DNA from: Acinetobacter modestus | Lineage (GTDB): Bacteria > Pseudomonadota > Gammaproteobacteria > Pseudomonadales > Moraxellaceae | Reading direction: 5' to 3' | Assembly (NCBI RefSeq): GCF_014636095.1 | Contig: NZ_BMDV01000001.1 | Span: forward strand, 310,001-374,000 | Length of the DNA: 64,000 bases | Part shown: positions 27,582 through 35,935 of the stretch, piece by piece | Position numbering within the stretch: position 1 is the stretch's first letter | Layout: every line of letters starts with the position of its first letter | The notes under the pieces: generated by a model | What the model was told of the DNA's origin: nothing | The model's input: the letters and a program-made list of their open reading frames with translations, nothing else | The model's database searches: none | Program-made: the position numbers and the translations under genes

Positions 27582-28589
27582 TCATTCACCCGCTAAAGCG
27601 CACTCAAAATTTGCTTTATCCACTGAGCAACGTGCTTTCTTTAAAACTGACATCATGCTCGCATCGTAAATGCCACGCTGAGTTAATTCAATACGACCAT
27701 CACGCATCATTTTTTGATATTTCAACTTATCTTCTGCTGTTAAATTCATTTTATAATTTGCTGGTATCTCTGACTCTAAACGTTTAATCGTTGCAAAGAT
27801 TTTAGGTAGTTGCTTAACCGACCAATCACGAGATTTTTGACCAAAACCTGCTGGGAATTTTTCAGGACGAATCACTAGATTTGCCGTCACCTGAAGTACA
27901 GGAAAATTGTACATGACTCCATTAGTGCCTAAGCCTTTACTCAACTCTAATGGTTTATAGGCATAAGCAGGTGCGCCGATCATATCCACCTGACCATTGT
28001 TAAATTTCGCAGCAAAGTTAGAAATATCTGAAAGTACGGCTTGCGCTCCAACACGTTGTACAATTAATTTTTGTGCATCGTCATACCCCAATACAGCAAA
28101 CTTCTTACCTGCCGCTTTTTCAATTGAATTAATACTTTTATCTCGGACAAAAATGTAAGCAGAACCTAGTGGCGAAATGCCGACCACTTCATATTTATTA
28201 CCCCCAAGATTAGTCGTCATTTTCGCAGCATTTCGTGGATCTGAAACAAAAGTAATGGCACGTTTCGCAATCTCATCACTTGGTACACCACCCAGAGAAT
28301 CAATAGAACCTACAAATTTATTATAAGGACGAGCACGCATAGCGGTCATTGCAACACCCGCGCATTTTCCTGCTTTAAAGTTATTGTCTGCAACCTGTTC
28401 ATCCGTAATGGCAAGCAGGTTAACATCAGCGCCCCAGCCTTTGGCTGCCAATGCCCAATCTTGCATCATTTTATAAGCTTCACCTGATTTCCCTAAGATA
28501 TCAAAAACACAGACATCAATTGCAGCTTGGGTTGAGGCTGACACACTTAAAATTGAAGCAGTTGTGATTGCAAGTACAATCTTTTTCAT
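27582..28589 (-). CDS. Periplasmic putative solute-binding protein, DUF6091-like (copy 2)
   Basis: 335 residues from ATG 28589, which has AAGGA at good spacing. A signal peptide ends at STQAA. The mature protein begins IDVCVFDILGKSGEAYK and ends CALAGE, with Cys residues at conserved places (DVCVFD, AGKCAGVAM, ARCSVDKANFEC) shared with the paralogue at 29636. The two are clearly homologous along their whole length. The fold looks like a periplasmic binding protein (YKPLELSKGLG, IRPEKFPAGFG). I recall this family being labelled putative solute-binding protein; no ligand is known to me. No transporter membrane subunit is nearby. Confidence 0.75.
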   Translation of the reverse strand: MKKIVLAITTASILSVSASTQAAIDVCVFDILGKSGEAYKMMQDWALAAKGWGADVNLLAITDEQVADNNFKAGKCAGVAMTAMRARPYNKFVGSIDSLGGVPSDEIAKRAITFVSDPRNAAKMTTNLGGNKYEVVGISPLGSAYIFVRDKSINSIEKAAGKKFAVLGYDDAQKLIVQRVGAQAVLSDISNFAAKFNNGQVDMIGAPAYAYKPLELSKGLGTNGVMYNFPVLQVTANLVIRPEKFPAGFGQKSRDWSVKQLPKIFATIKRLESEIPANYKMNLTAEDKLKYQKMMRDGRIELTQRGIYDASMMSVLKKARCSVDKANFECALAGE

Positions 28590-28670
28590 TTTTCCATCCT
28601 TCAACAAACTATACGTTCGTTTCCTTATAAAACATTAAATGAAGTGGTTATTTAGCCACCTTAAACACGA

Positions 28671-29582
28671 TTATTTCAGTGCCTGAACAGCCGCTGAACG
28701 TGCTAAATAATCTAAAGCTTGTTGTGTATCGCCTTCTGTTTCTGGGTGAAATCGAGGGGAAATCCAACGCATCGTTGCTTGAGTTAAAAATGTCAATGTG
28801 GGGCCATTGTCGGTTGCTTTCGCCTGTTTTTGATAAATCGGCAATAATCTCCAAAAATTTCGATTAAAAATTTTTCGAATACTGATGTCTGGATCTTGTT
28901 TACCTAAGTCACGTGCAATATCGGCTAGCAAATAAATAAAAATAGGGAAAACCAGCAGCATTAAAAACTGACGATAAAGATAAAAAAGTACAGGATTTGG
29001 TAGAATTTCCTTAAATAAATCAAATGCAACACAACGATGTTCCACTTCTTCAGCCAAATGCCAACGGAACATATCTGCAATGACCGGATCAGCCTCGTCC
29101 CATGATGTGTTATCCATACACCATTGCCCAAGTGCGCCTGTGAAATGTTCAATCGCTGCAACTACGCCCACACGCGTAATTAACCAAAAGTGTGCCAAAG
29201 CTTGAATATCTAATGCCTTAATCCCTAATGGAATTTCTCCGAGTAGCACACTAAAAATCCAATTAATTTTTTTAAATGAAGGCTCTAAATCATAGTTATG
29301 ATGTTTCAAAAACTCCTGAGCACTTTGATGTGCACGTGCATGGGTCGCTTCTTGTCGAATAAATCCTTTTACATCATCTGTTAAAATAGGATCTTTTACA
29401 TAAGGTAAGGCTTTGTTATAAACACGGCAGAACCAAAACTCCCCCGCAGGTAAGATTAAATTAATTCCATTGATCAAGTGTGAACAGATTGCATCATTTG
29501 GAATCCATTGTACTGGAGAGTTGGAAAAATCAAACTTTACAGATCGTGCAACCAGTTTGTGATGCTGCGTGTGCGCATTCAT
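28671..29582 (-). CDS. Metal-dependent hydrolase family protein (PF10118-like) with diiron-type motifs
   Basis: 303 residues from ATG 29582 (GAGG six bases upstream). The family is labelled predicted metal-dependent hydrolase. The sequence shows four helical motifs spaced as in ferritin-like diiron proteins: a Glu in LPAGEFWFCR, ExxH in RQEATHARAH, a Glu in AAIEHFTGAL and ExxH in AEEVEHRCVAFD. A hydrophobic stretch FLMLLVFPIFIYLLA near 225-240 may be membrane-associated. It is flanked on both sides by paralogous periplasmic proteins on the same strand, which suggests one operon. The substrate is unknown; an oxygenase or hydrolase acting on a lipid-like compound is a guess. Confidence 0.75.
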   Translation of the reverse strand: MNAHTQHHKLVARSVKFDFSNSPVQWIPNDAICSHLINGINLILPAGEFWFCRVYNKALPYVKDPILTDDVKGFIRQEATHARAHQSAQEFLKHHNYDLEPSFKKINWIFSVLLGEIPLGIKALDIQALAHFWLITRVGVVAAIEHFTGALGQWCMDNTSWDEADPVIADMFRWHLAEEVEHRCVAFDLFKEILPNPVLFYLYRQFLMLLVFPIFIYLLADIARDLGKQDPDISIRKIFNRNFWRLLPIYQKQAKATDNGPTLTFLTQATMRWISPRFHPETEGDTQQALDYLARSAAVQALK

Positions 29583-29635
29583 ATGAACCTCAGCTTTTCT
29601 TTGTAGCATTTTCAATGTTTAAACAAATCTTTGAG

Positions 29636-30637
29636 CTATTCACCACTCAATGAACATTCAAAATTGGTGCGTTCAACCGTACAACGTGCACGTTTTAAAA
29701 CCCCCATCATGACTGGGTCATACACTCCAAGTTTGGTCAGCTCCATTCGTCCATCACGCAACATTTGTTGATAACGGCGTTTATCTTCACTGGAAAGACT
29801 TTGTTTATACTTCGCTGGAATTTCAGCTTCTAAACGGGAAATGGTGGCAAAGTTTTTAGATAACTGCTTCGTTGCCCAAGCTCTTGATTTCAATCCAAAT
29901 CCTGCTGGAAATTTTTCAGGTCGAATAATGATGTCACCTGTTAAATTAATGACGGGAAAATCAAACATAGCGCCATTACTTCCCAGACCTTTACTAATTT
30001 CTAAAGGCTTGTAAGCATATGCTGGGGCTGCAATTACATCGACTTGGTTATTATTAAACTTCTTCGCAAAATCTGAAATTTCTGAAGGCACGCCCACCAA
30101 ATCTAGTCGATCGACTATCATTTTTTGCGCTTGATCATAGTGTAAATAAGCAAATCTTTTGCCTTTGCCTTTTTCTATAGTGTTAATACTTTTATCTTTG
30201 ACAAATACATAAGCCAAACCAATTTGAGCGATTGCAGCCACTTCGAATTGATCTCCAGCTACAGTTGTCACTAATCTGTGTTTATTGCGAGGGTCTAATA
30301 CATAGCTAATCGCTTTCTGTGCAATTGAATTACTATTAATCGCGCCTAATGCATCAATTGAACCTGCGAATTTATTGTATTTACGTGCGCGCATTGAAGT
30401 CATGGATACGCCATCGCATTTCCCTGCTTCAAAATCGTTTTGTGCTTTGGCTTCATCTTGATAAGGAATAAGATTAAGCTCTGCATTCCATATTTTTGCA
30501 GCTAAAGCCCATTCTTCTACAATTTTATAAGACTCGCCCGCCTTACCCAGTAAATCGAATACACAAATATCAACTTTCGCTTGTGCAGCAGTTGAAAATA
30601 CTGAGATAAAGGCTGTAATCAAAATCCCTTTTTTCAT
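29636..30637 (-). CDS. Periplasmic putative solute-binding protein, DUF6091-like (copy 1)
   Basis: 333 residues. A signal peptide MKKGILITAFISVFSTAAQA precedes KVDICVFDLLGKAGES. It is colinear with the copy at 27582, with the same Cys positions (DICVFD, GKCDGVSM, ARCTVERTNFEC) and the same C-terminal CSLSGE. It is the first gene of a minus-strand set with the ferritin-like protein and the second copy, and it diverges from the AraC regulator at 30806 across about 170 bases. That regulator is the likely controller. The ligand is unrecognised. Confidence 0.75.
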   Translation of the reverse strand: MKKGILITAFISVFSTAAQAKVDICVFDLLGKAGESYKIVEEWALAAKIWNAELNLIPYQDEAKAQNDFEAGKCDGVSMTSMRARKYNKFAGSIDALGAINSNSIAQKAISYVLDPRNKHRLVTTVAGDQFEVAAIAQIGLAYVFVKDKSINTIEKGKGKRFAYLHYDQAQKMIVDRLDLVGVPSEISDFAKKFNNNQVDVIAAPAYAYKPLEISKGLGSNGAMFDFPVINLTGDIIIRPEKFPAGFGLKSRAWATKQLSKNFATISRLEAEIPAKYKQSLSSEDKRRYQQMLRDGRMELTKLGVYDPVMMGVLKRARCTVERTNFECSLSGE

Positions 30638-30805
30638 ACTAATCCTAATGCCGTTTTTTTAATTTATTGAGACATATCAAATAGCAGTAACGATAGAATT
30701 ATCAACTGCAAAGCTAGATGTCTGATGCGGCTATTTTTAAATAAAAAAAAATGCTGTAATAGTTCTTCGCAAGCCATTTTAGTATCATTTTCCGACAGCA
30801 TAATT

Positions 30806-31813
30806 ATGATGAAAAAAGAAGTAGAAAAGACCGTTCCAGGTACGTATATCGCCCTCATCGTTGATGTGGTTTCACGTTGGAATATTTCTGCGAATGAATT
30901 ATTAAAGGATTCAGGTCTTGATCCTGATCAACTTGTACAGCCCTTATGGCGTGCTGATGCTAAAATCGTGATGAACATTTTGAAACGGGCACTTGAACTC
31001 ACCCACGTACCACCTTTAGAGTTTGGTTTTTATCTGGGTATGCAAATGACCATTACCTGTCATGGCTTGATGGGGATGGCAGCAATGTTAGCTGCAAATG
31101 TCAGACAAGCACTAAATATCGCTCAAGAATTCATTTCGCTTCAATCCAGTATTCACACCATCAAACTTGATATTCAAGATCAATATGCTGTTATCTTATT
31201 TGAACAGACTGAAGCTTATTATTTAGATGAGATCATCCAAATTGCACTTTTATTAGGCTTTGCCAAAATGGGGAAAAATATATCAGGACATGAATTAACA
31301 GGCTATGCAGATGTTCAATTTAGCAAACCCGATTATTTTGATAAATTACTCCCCTTAATTCCTGGAGAAGTTAGATTTAATCGTCCGATTACTCGTTTGG
31401 AGTTTAAAAAAGAAATTTTAGATCTTCCTTTGCTTCATTCGGACGCGATCGCAGAACGTTTTGCACGAGAGGAATGTAAATCTCAACTGCGTAAGTTATT
31501 AGAACAAAATAGTTTTAATCGCACCGTACAAGATTTAATCTATGACGAAGCAATGGGTATTAGTCCCTTAACTGAAATTTTAAAGAAGCTACAAATGTCT
31601 GAACGTGCTTTACAGAGAAAACTAGAAAGTGAAGGCACAAATTTTCGGGAACTTGTCGAAAAAGTCAGATGTGAAAAAGCCATTCAGCTCCTGAAAAATC
31701 CCAATTTATCCCTCGAAAATATTGCAGATCATCTGGGCTATAGCAATACTAAAAACTTCTCTCGGGCATTCAAACGTTGGACGTCAACTACACCTCGACG
31801 TTATGACACTTAA
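30806..31813 (+). CDS. AraC-family regulator with arabinose-binding-type N-domain
   Basis: 335 residues from ATG 30806; a longer frame from 30725 lacks a visible ribosome site. The N-terminal part (about 15-200) is the Arabinose_bd type seen in OruR-like regulators: LWRADAKIVMNILKRALELT, then GFYLGMQMTITCHGLMGMAA. The C-terminal double helix-turn-helix (about 245-333) has MSERALQRKLESEGTNF and IADHLGYSNTKNFSRAFKRW. It probably activates the divergent operon beginning at 30637 in response to an unknown effector. It is related to the regulator at 37345. Confidence 0.85.
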   Translation: MMKKEVEKTVPGTYIALIVDVVSRWNISANELLKDSGLDPDQLVQPLWRADAKIVMNILKRALELTHVPPLEFGFYLGMQMTITCHGLMGMAAMLAANVRQALNIAQEFISLQSSIHTIKLDIQDQYAVILFEQTEAYYLDEIIQIALLLGFAKMGKNISGHELTGYADVQFSKPDYFDKLLPLIPGEVRFNRPITRLEFKKEILDLPLLHSDAIAERFAREECKSQLRKLLEQNSFNRTVQDLIYDEAMGISPLTEILKKLQMSERALQRKLESEGTNFRELVEKVRCEKAIQLLKNPNLSLENIADHLGYSNTKNFSRAFKRWTSTTPRRYDT

Positions 31814-31845
31814 ACGCAAATATTATAATCATGGAAAGTAAAAAA

Positions 31846-31876
31846 CTTACTGGTGAATGCTCTAATCACCAGTAAG
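31846..31876 (-). terminator. Terminator of the small membrane protein gene
   Basis: CTTACTGGTGA at 31846-31856 pairs perfectly with TCACCAGTAAG at 31866-31876. On the minus strand a run of T residues follows. It lies between the AraC stop and the stop of the small gene at 31907, so it may also stop plus-strand transcription. Confidence 0.75.
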
Positions 31877-31906
31877 AAAAAAGTGATATTTTTCCATAAT
31901 GGCTCA

Positions 31907-32080
31907 TTATTTATGGGGTGCTGTGGATGACTGAACTTGCGAAGCATTCTGTTTCTGTTGTGATGGCATATAATCAGGCTGATTGCTCACAGCAAGAAAG
32001 AAAAAGACAAGAAATAAACAGCCTAATAGAATACTGATTCCTACTGCAAGGTATGGGAATTTCGATTGTTGCTGAGACAT
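31907..32080 (-). CDS. Small single-pass membrane protein
   Basis: 57 residues from ATG 32080, chosen because AGGAG lies seven bases upstream; an ATG at 32098 is less well placed. The sequence has a short Gln-rich head, one hydrophobic helix (YLAVGISILLGCLFLVFFFL) and a polar Gln/Ser tail rich in SQQKQNASQVQ. It lies 42 bases downstream of the unrecognised gene at 32123 on the same strand and has its own terminator. I do not recognise a family. Confidence 0.6.
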   Translation of the reverse strand: MSQQQSKFPYLAVGISILLGCLFLVFFFLAVSNQPDYMPSQQKQNASQVQSSTAPHK

Positions 32081-32122
32081 GAGTCTGCTCCTATTCAAAT
32101 ATTAAAATTCAATTCGATACAA

Positions 32123-32941
32123 TCACATCGTGGACAAGATTTTAAAACTGGCGCCATTTTGAATACGGGTTTGCATGTATTCGGCATAGACCGATAACTT
32201 TTCAAAAATATGCTCTGAATAAAACATATCCTCAATTAAATGCGCCGCTTGGGCTTGGCTAAATTGACCAATTTCTGCGATGAGTGGAGCATTCAACTGA
32301 GCAAATAAAATACAGAGTTTTTTATGCCACTCATCTTTGTGTTTAAATAACAATTTTCGTGTATTGATTAACTCATCATTCAGCATACTTTCAGTCTTAT
32401 CAGCGTGAATGACATTAATTTTTACATCAAAATAATCTTCTAATATCTTTACCTGTGTCAGATCAATCGGCAAATGTGTGACTAAAAAGATATGAAAGAT
32501 ATCAGTTCGGCACAAAGCCTTGACTAGACAACGAAACAGAAAATCTTCTTCTGTCTTTGGGGAATCAACCAGATCAATATAAAGCTTTAGGCTATGCAGC
32601 ACTTGTTCAATTTTGAGATTGACACTTTTTTCTGCCTGAAAATAGGGATTCAGAATTGCTAATACTGACGGCACGACAGGTGTTGTATAAATCACTGACT
32701 GATTCAAATTGGCAATAATAAATGGCACAAATAAATACCCCAGATTATTATCATTTTCGCCAATCGAAGACTGTGCAATATAAGCAACGCTATCTTTAGA
32801 AAAATCTCTTAAAACCTTGCCCCTTAATAAAGTGGCTTCCAGATTGACATATTCAAGACGTAGTTGTTCCTGTACCGATTGCGATGGCTCTCTGTCTTGA
32901 AACAGACGTGTCATCGCATTAAGTTCTTTGGTTACAAACAT
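32123..32941 (-). CDS. Protein of unknown function
   Basis: 272 residues from ATG 32941; an ATG at 32977 gives 284. No signal peptide or membrane segment is clear, so it is probably cytoplasmic. It is mixed alpha/beta with hydrophobic segments (NLGYLFVPFIIANLNQ, IFHIFLVTHLPIDL) and few Cys residues (CLVKALCRTD). I recognise no motif or family. A perfect inverted repeat lies about 46 bases upstream of the chosen start. It diverges from the cytochrome bd genes and lies just upstream of a small membrane protein gene, with which it may be cotranscribed. Confidence 0.6.
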   Translation of the reverse strand: MFVTKELNAMTRLFQDREPSQSVQEQLRLEYVNLEATLLRGKVLRDFSKDSVAYIAQSSIGENDNNLGYLFVPFIIANLNQSVIYTTPVVPSVLAILNPYFQAEKSVNLKIEQVLHSLKLYIDLVDSPKTEEDFLFRCLVKALCRTDIFHIFLVTHLPIDLTQVKILEDYFDVKINVIHADKTESMLNDELINTRKLLFKHKDEWHKKLCILFAQLNAPLIAEIGQFSQAQAAHLIEDMFYSEHIFEKLSVYAEYMQTRIQNGASFKILSTM

Positions 32942-33299
32942 TGTCATACGCCATCCAGTCAAAATCTTTCTATGCAAAACGATTTACAAGTGTTTTGATT
33001 CGAAACACTTGCTTGATGCTGTTATTTTGGATGAGGTATAGACAGCTGAATAGCTACAGAGTTTGGCTAAAAACATATAACAGATCATTTCATTTCTATC
33101 AATCTGTTATAAAAAAACAATAAGAAATTGTATCTACTCATATACAAAATAAAATTCGATCATGAATCCTGCTTAGCTTAGATAGTTTTTAGATCAGATG
33201 TGGATAGAGCTCACCATTTTATTTACCTTCAATTATTTAAGTCTATTTTTCACATTTTCCTAGCGACTGCTTCTGCTCGTCTGTTATAGGAGAGGATAT
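32942..33299. promoter_or_regulatory. Divergent promoter region with two perfect inverted repeats
   Basis: No gene is seen in this gap between the unknown gene (minus) and cydA (plus). CAAGTGTTT at 32987-32995 and AAACACTTG at 33003-33011 form an inverted repeat with a seven-base centre. TATAACAGAT at 33076-33085 and ATCTGTTATA at 33102-33111 form a second with a 16-base centre. The right end carries AGGAGAGG, the ribosome site of cydA. The repeats could be regulator operators. I see no convincing FNR-type TTGAT-N4-ATCAA site. Confidence 0.5.
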
Positions 33300-34745
33300 A
33301 TGGATCTTGGTCTCACTGCTTTAGAATTAGCTCGAATACAGTTTGCATTTACTGTTTCATTTCACATTATCTTTCCTGCCACCTCAATTGGTCTCGCCTG
33401 TTTTCTTGCCATGCTGGAATGGAAATGGTTACGTAGTCAAAATCCGATTTACAAAGATTTATTCAAATTTTGGATCAAAATCTTTGCTGTTGCCTTTGGG
33501 ATGGGGGTCGTCTCTGGCGTGGTGATGAGTTACCAGTTTGGCACTAATTGGAGTGAATTTTCCCGTGTTGCAGGAAGTATTACTGGCCCTTTGCTGACCT
33601 ATGAAGTTTTAAGTGCATTCTTTTTAGAAGCTGGATTTCTCGGCATCATGTTGTTCGGTTGGGGGCGTGTCAGCCCCAAGGCACACTTTTTTGCCACATT
33701 GATGGTTGCAATCGGCACCTGTATTTCCATGTTCTGGATTCTATCCTCCAACAGTTGGATGCAGACGCCGCAAGGCTTCAGTGTCGAAAATGGCATTATC
33801 ATCCCAACTGATTGGTGGGCGATCGTGTTTAACCCATCCTTCCCTTATCGCTTTGCGCATATGGCAGTTGCCGCATTTTTAGTCTCCTCATTATTAGTGG
33901 TGGGTACCGCGGCATGGCATTTGATCAAAGGTCGCCGTGACGAACTCATTAAAAAATCTTTTTCAATGGGGCTTTGGATGGTACTCGCCACTTCATGTTT
34001 ACAAGTGGTGATTGGTGATCATCACGGTTTGAATACCTTAAAACATCAACCTGCAAAATTAGCAGCCATAGAAGGTCATTGGAAAACCAATCACGATGAA
34101 GGTATGCCACTCCTGCTGTTCGCCATTCCGAACATGGATAAAGAAGAAAATCTCTATGAAGTCGGAATTCCTCATCTCGGCAGTCTAATACTCACCCATT
34201 CTATGGAAGGTAAAGTCACAGGTTTAAAAGACTTTGCGCCTGAAGACCGCCCAAATGCCACCATTGTGTTTTGGAGTTTCCGTGTCATGGTTGCTCTGGG
34301 GATGTTGATGGTTATGCTGTCTTTATTTGCTTTATGGCTACGCAAGACAGGTAAACTTTATGGTTCATCTTGGTTCCATAAATTCGCTTTGGTGATGGGG
34401 CCAACAGGTTATATCGCATTGCTTACAGGTTGGGTTACGACTGAAGTCGGTCGTCAACCGTGGGTGATTTACGGCGTGATGCGAACTAAAGATGGTTTAT
34501 CCCATGCAGTGACAGCCGATCAAGTCGGAATCAGTTTAATTATCTTCGTACTGGTCTATACCATCGTGTTTGGTAGCGGCATTTATTACATGTTGAAATT
34601 ACTAAAAAAAGGCCCTGAATTTATTGAAGCGATTGATCTAGAACCCGCAGGTCATGGACATTTCAAAACACCGATGCGCCCACTCAGTGCAGTCGATGAA
34701 AGCATTGATCAACAAGACTCAAACAAGGAGAAACACCATGATTGA
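33300..34745 (+). CDS. cydA: Cytochrome bd-type quinol oxidase subunit I (CioA/CydA)
   Basis: 481 residues with a strong AGGAGAGG upstream. It carries the b and d hemes and oxidises quinol while reducing oxygen at the inner membrane. The N-terminal helix ARIQFAFTVSFHIIFP supplies a heme His. KLAAIEGHW and GRQPWVIYGVMRT are family signatures near the quinol site. The length and the short loop after GRQPW fit the CioA (short Q-loop) branch better than E. coli CydA, which is about 522 residues. It overlaps the next gene by eight bases. Confidence 0.92.
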   Translation: MDLGLTALELARIQFAFTVSFHIIFPATSIGLACFLAMLEWKWLRSQNPIYKDLFKFWIKIFAVAFGMGVVSGVVMSYQFGTNWSEFSRVAGSITGPLLTYEVLSAFFLEAGFLGIMLFGWGRVSPKAHFFATLMVAIGTCISMFWILSSNSWMQTPQGFSVENGIIIPTDWWAIVFNPSFPYRFAHMAVAAFLVSSLLVVGTAAWHLIKGRRDELIKKSFSMGLWMVLATSCLQVVIGDHHGLNTLKHQPAKLAAIEGHWKTNHDEGMPLLLFAIPNMDKEENLYEVGIPHLGSLILTHSMEGKVTGLKDFAPEDRPNATIVFWSFRVMVALGMLMVMLSLFALWLRKTGKLYGSSWFHKFALVMGPTGYIALLTGWVTTEVGRQPWVIYGVMRTKDGLSHAVTADQVGISLIIFVLVYTIVFGSGIYYMLKLLKKGPEFIEAIDLEPAGHGHFKTPMRPLSAVDESIDQQDSNKEKHHD

Positions 34746-35742
34746 TTTATCTCTGATTTGGGTCAGCATCATCGGACTTGGTGTCCTGATCTATGTCATT
34801 TTGGATGGTTTTGATCTCGGGATTGGTATTCTATTCCCCTTCATTCAAAGCAGTGAAGAACGTGATGTGATGATGAATACTGTCGCACCTGTGTGGGATG
34901 GCAATGAAACTTGGATGGTACTGGGTGGCGCAGGGTTATTTGCAGCCTTTCCTTTAGTTTATTCAACCGTACTGTCTGCGTTATATATGCCGATTATCCT
35001 AATGGTAACTGCATTGATTTTCCGTGGAGTTGCTTTTGAATTTCGCTTTAAAGCCAATCGTACCAAATACCTGTGGGATCAAGCCTTTATCTGGGGTTCA
35101 ATTCTATCTAGTTTCCTACAAGGGGTAATTTTAGGTGCTTATATTCAAGGAATCCAAACCACTCATGGTATTTTCTCAGGTTCAGGTTTGGATTGGTTCA
35201 CACCTTTCGCACTTTTTACAGGTTTAGGCGTAGTTGCGATGTATGCAGCACTCGGCTGTGGTTGGTTAATCATGAAAACAGATCATGAACTACAAAACAA
35301 AATGTATCGTTTGATGCCTAAGTTGATTATTGTATTGTTCATAATATTTGCAGGCGTCAGTTTATACACGCCACTCACCCATCCTGAAATTGCAGCACGT
35401 TGGTTTGCTTTGCCGAATCTTCTTTATTTTAGTCCTGTACCCATCTTGGTCTTATTATTTACATTCCTTATTTTAAAAGCATGTAAACAACGGCAAGATT
35501 TCAAACCCTTTATCTATACTTTAGCTTTGGTGTTTTTAGCTTTTACAGGTTTTGTGATCAGTCTTTGGCCGAATATCATTCCACCCTCAGTCACAATTTG
35601 GGAAGCAGCAGCACCCTACTCAAGTCAAAAATTTGCCTTAATCGGTGCTGTGATTTTAATTCCAATCATTATTGCCTATACCATCCTGTCGTACTGGGTA
35701 TTTCGGGATAAAGTCCGTATTGGTGATAAAGGCTATCACTAG
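34738..35742 (+). CDS. cydB: Cytochrome bd-type quinol oxidase subunit II (CioB/CydB)
   Basis: 334 residues from ATG 34738, which has AAGGAG upstream and begins MIDLSLIWVSIIGLGVLIYV as in the family; a longer frame from 34654 is an overlap artefact. It is an eight- to nine-helix membrane protein with the N-terminal block DGFDLGIGILFPF and the signature WDGNETWMVLGGAGLFAAFP. It is the structural partner of CydA. Its start lies inside the end of cydA, so the two are translationally coupled. Confidence 0.92.
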   Translation: MIDLSLIWVSIIGLGVLIYVILDGFDLGIGILFPFIQSSEERDVMMNTVAPVWDGNETWMVLGGAGLFAAFPLVYSTVLSALYMPIILMVTALIFRGVAFEFRFKANRTKYLWDQAFIWGSILSSFLQGVILGAYIQGIQTTHGIFSGSGLDWFTPFALFTGLGVVAMYAALGCGWLIMKTDHELQNKMYRLMPKLIIVLFIIFAGVSLYTPLTHPEIAARWFALPNLLYFSPVPILVLLFTFLILKACKQRQDFKPFIYTLALVFLAFTGFVISLWPNIIPPSVTIWEAAAPYSSQKFALIGAVILIPIIIAYTILSYWVFRDKVRIGDKGYH

Positions 35743-35751
35743 GAGCTTGAC

Positions 35752-35874
35752 ATGAAAATAAAATCGCTGCATTTAAATCAAACCCAATGGTTTATAATCT
35801 TATGGTTAGTCGGATTTTTTGCACTCGCCATCATTGCAGGTCTATTTAGATTACTCTTGATGTTTGCTTATTAA
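35752..35874 (+). CDS. 40-residue membrane peptide accompanying the bd oxidase (DUF2474-like)
   Basis: This is a short ORF of 40 residues starting nine bases after the cydB stop, with AGGAG overlapping that stop. It has a polar head (MKIKSLHLNQTQ) followed by one transmembrane helix (WFIILWLVGFFALAIIAGLF) ending RLLLMFAY. Size, topology and position match the DUF2474 peptides found behind cioAB, comparable in role to CydX of the E. coli enzyme, which stabilises the oxidase. Confidence 0.78.
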   Translation: MKIKSLHLNQTQWFIILWLVGFFALAIIAGLFRLLLMFAY

Positions 35875-35882
35875 AAAATGGG

Positions 35883-35912
35883 TGGAATAGCTTTTAGATG
35901 AGGGCTATTCCA
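35883..35912 (+). terminator. Hairpin after the bd oxidase operon
   Basis: TGGAATAGC at 35883-35891 pairs perfectly with GCTATTCCA at 35904-35912, eight bases after the stop of the small peptide gene. No U-tract follows, so termination strength is uncertain. Confidence 0.5.
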
Positions 35913-35935
35913 TCAATACGGATTTACTTTATTTT

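Noticed and set aside
33061..33123. TATAACAGAT inverted repeat as a terminator
   Set aside because: Both flanking genes are transcribed away from it, so there is no upstream transcript for it to end. An operator reading fits better.
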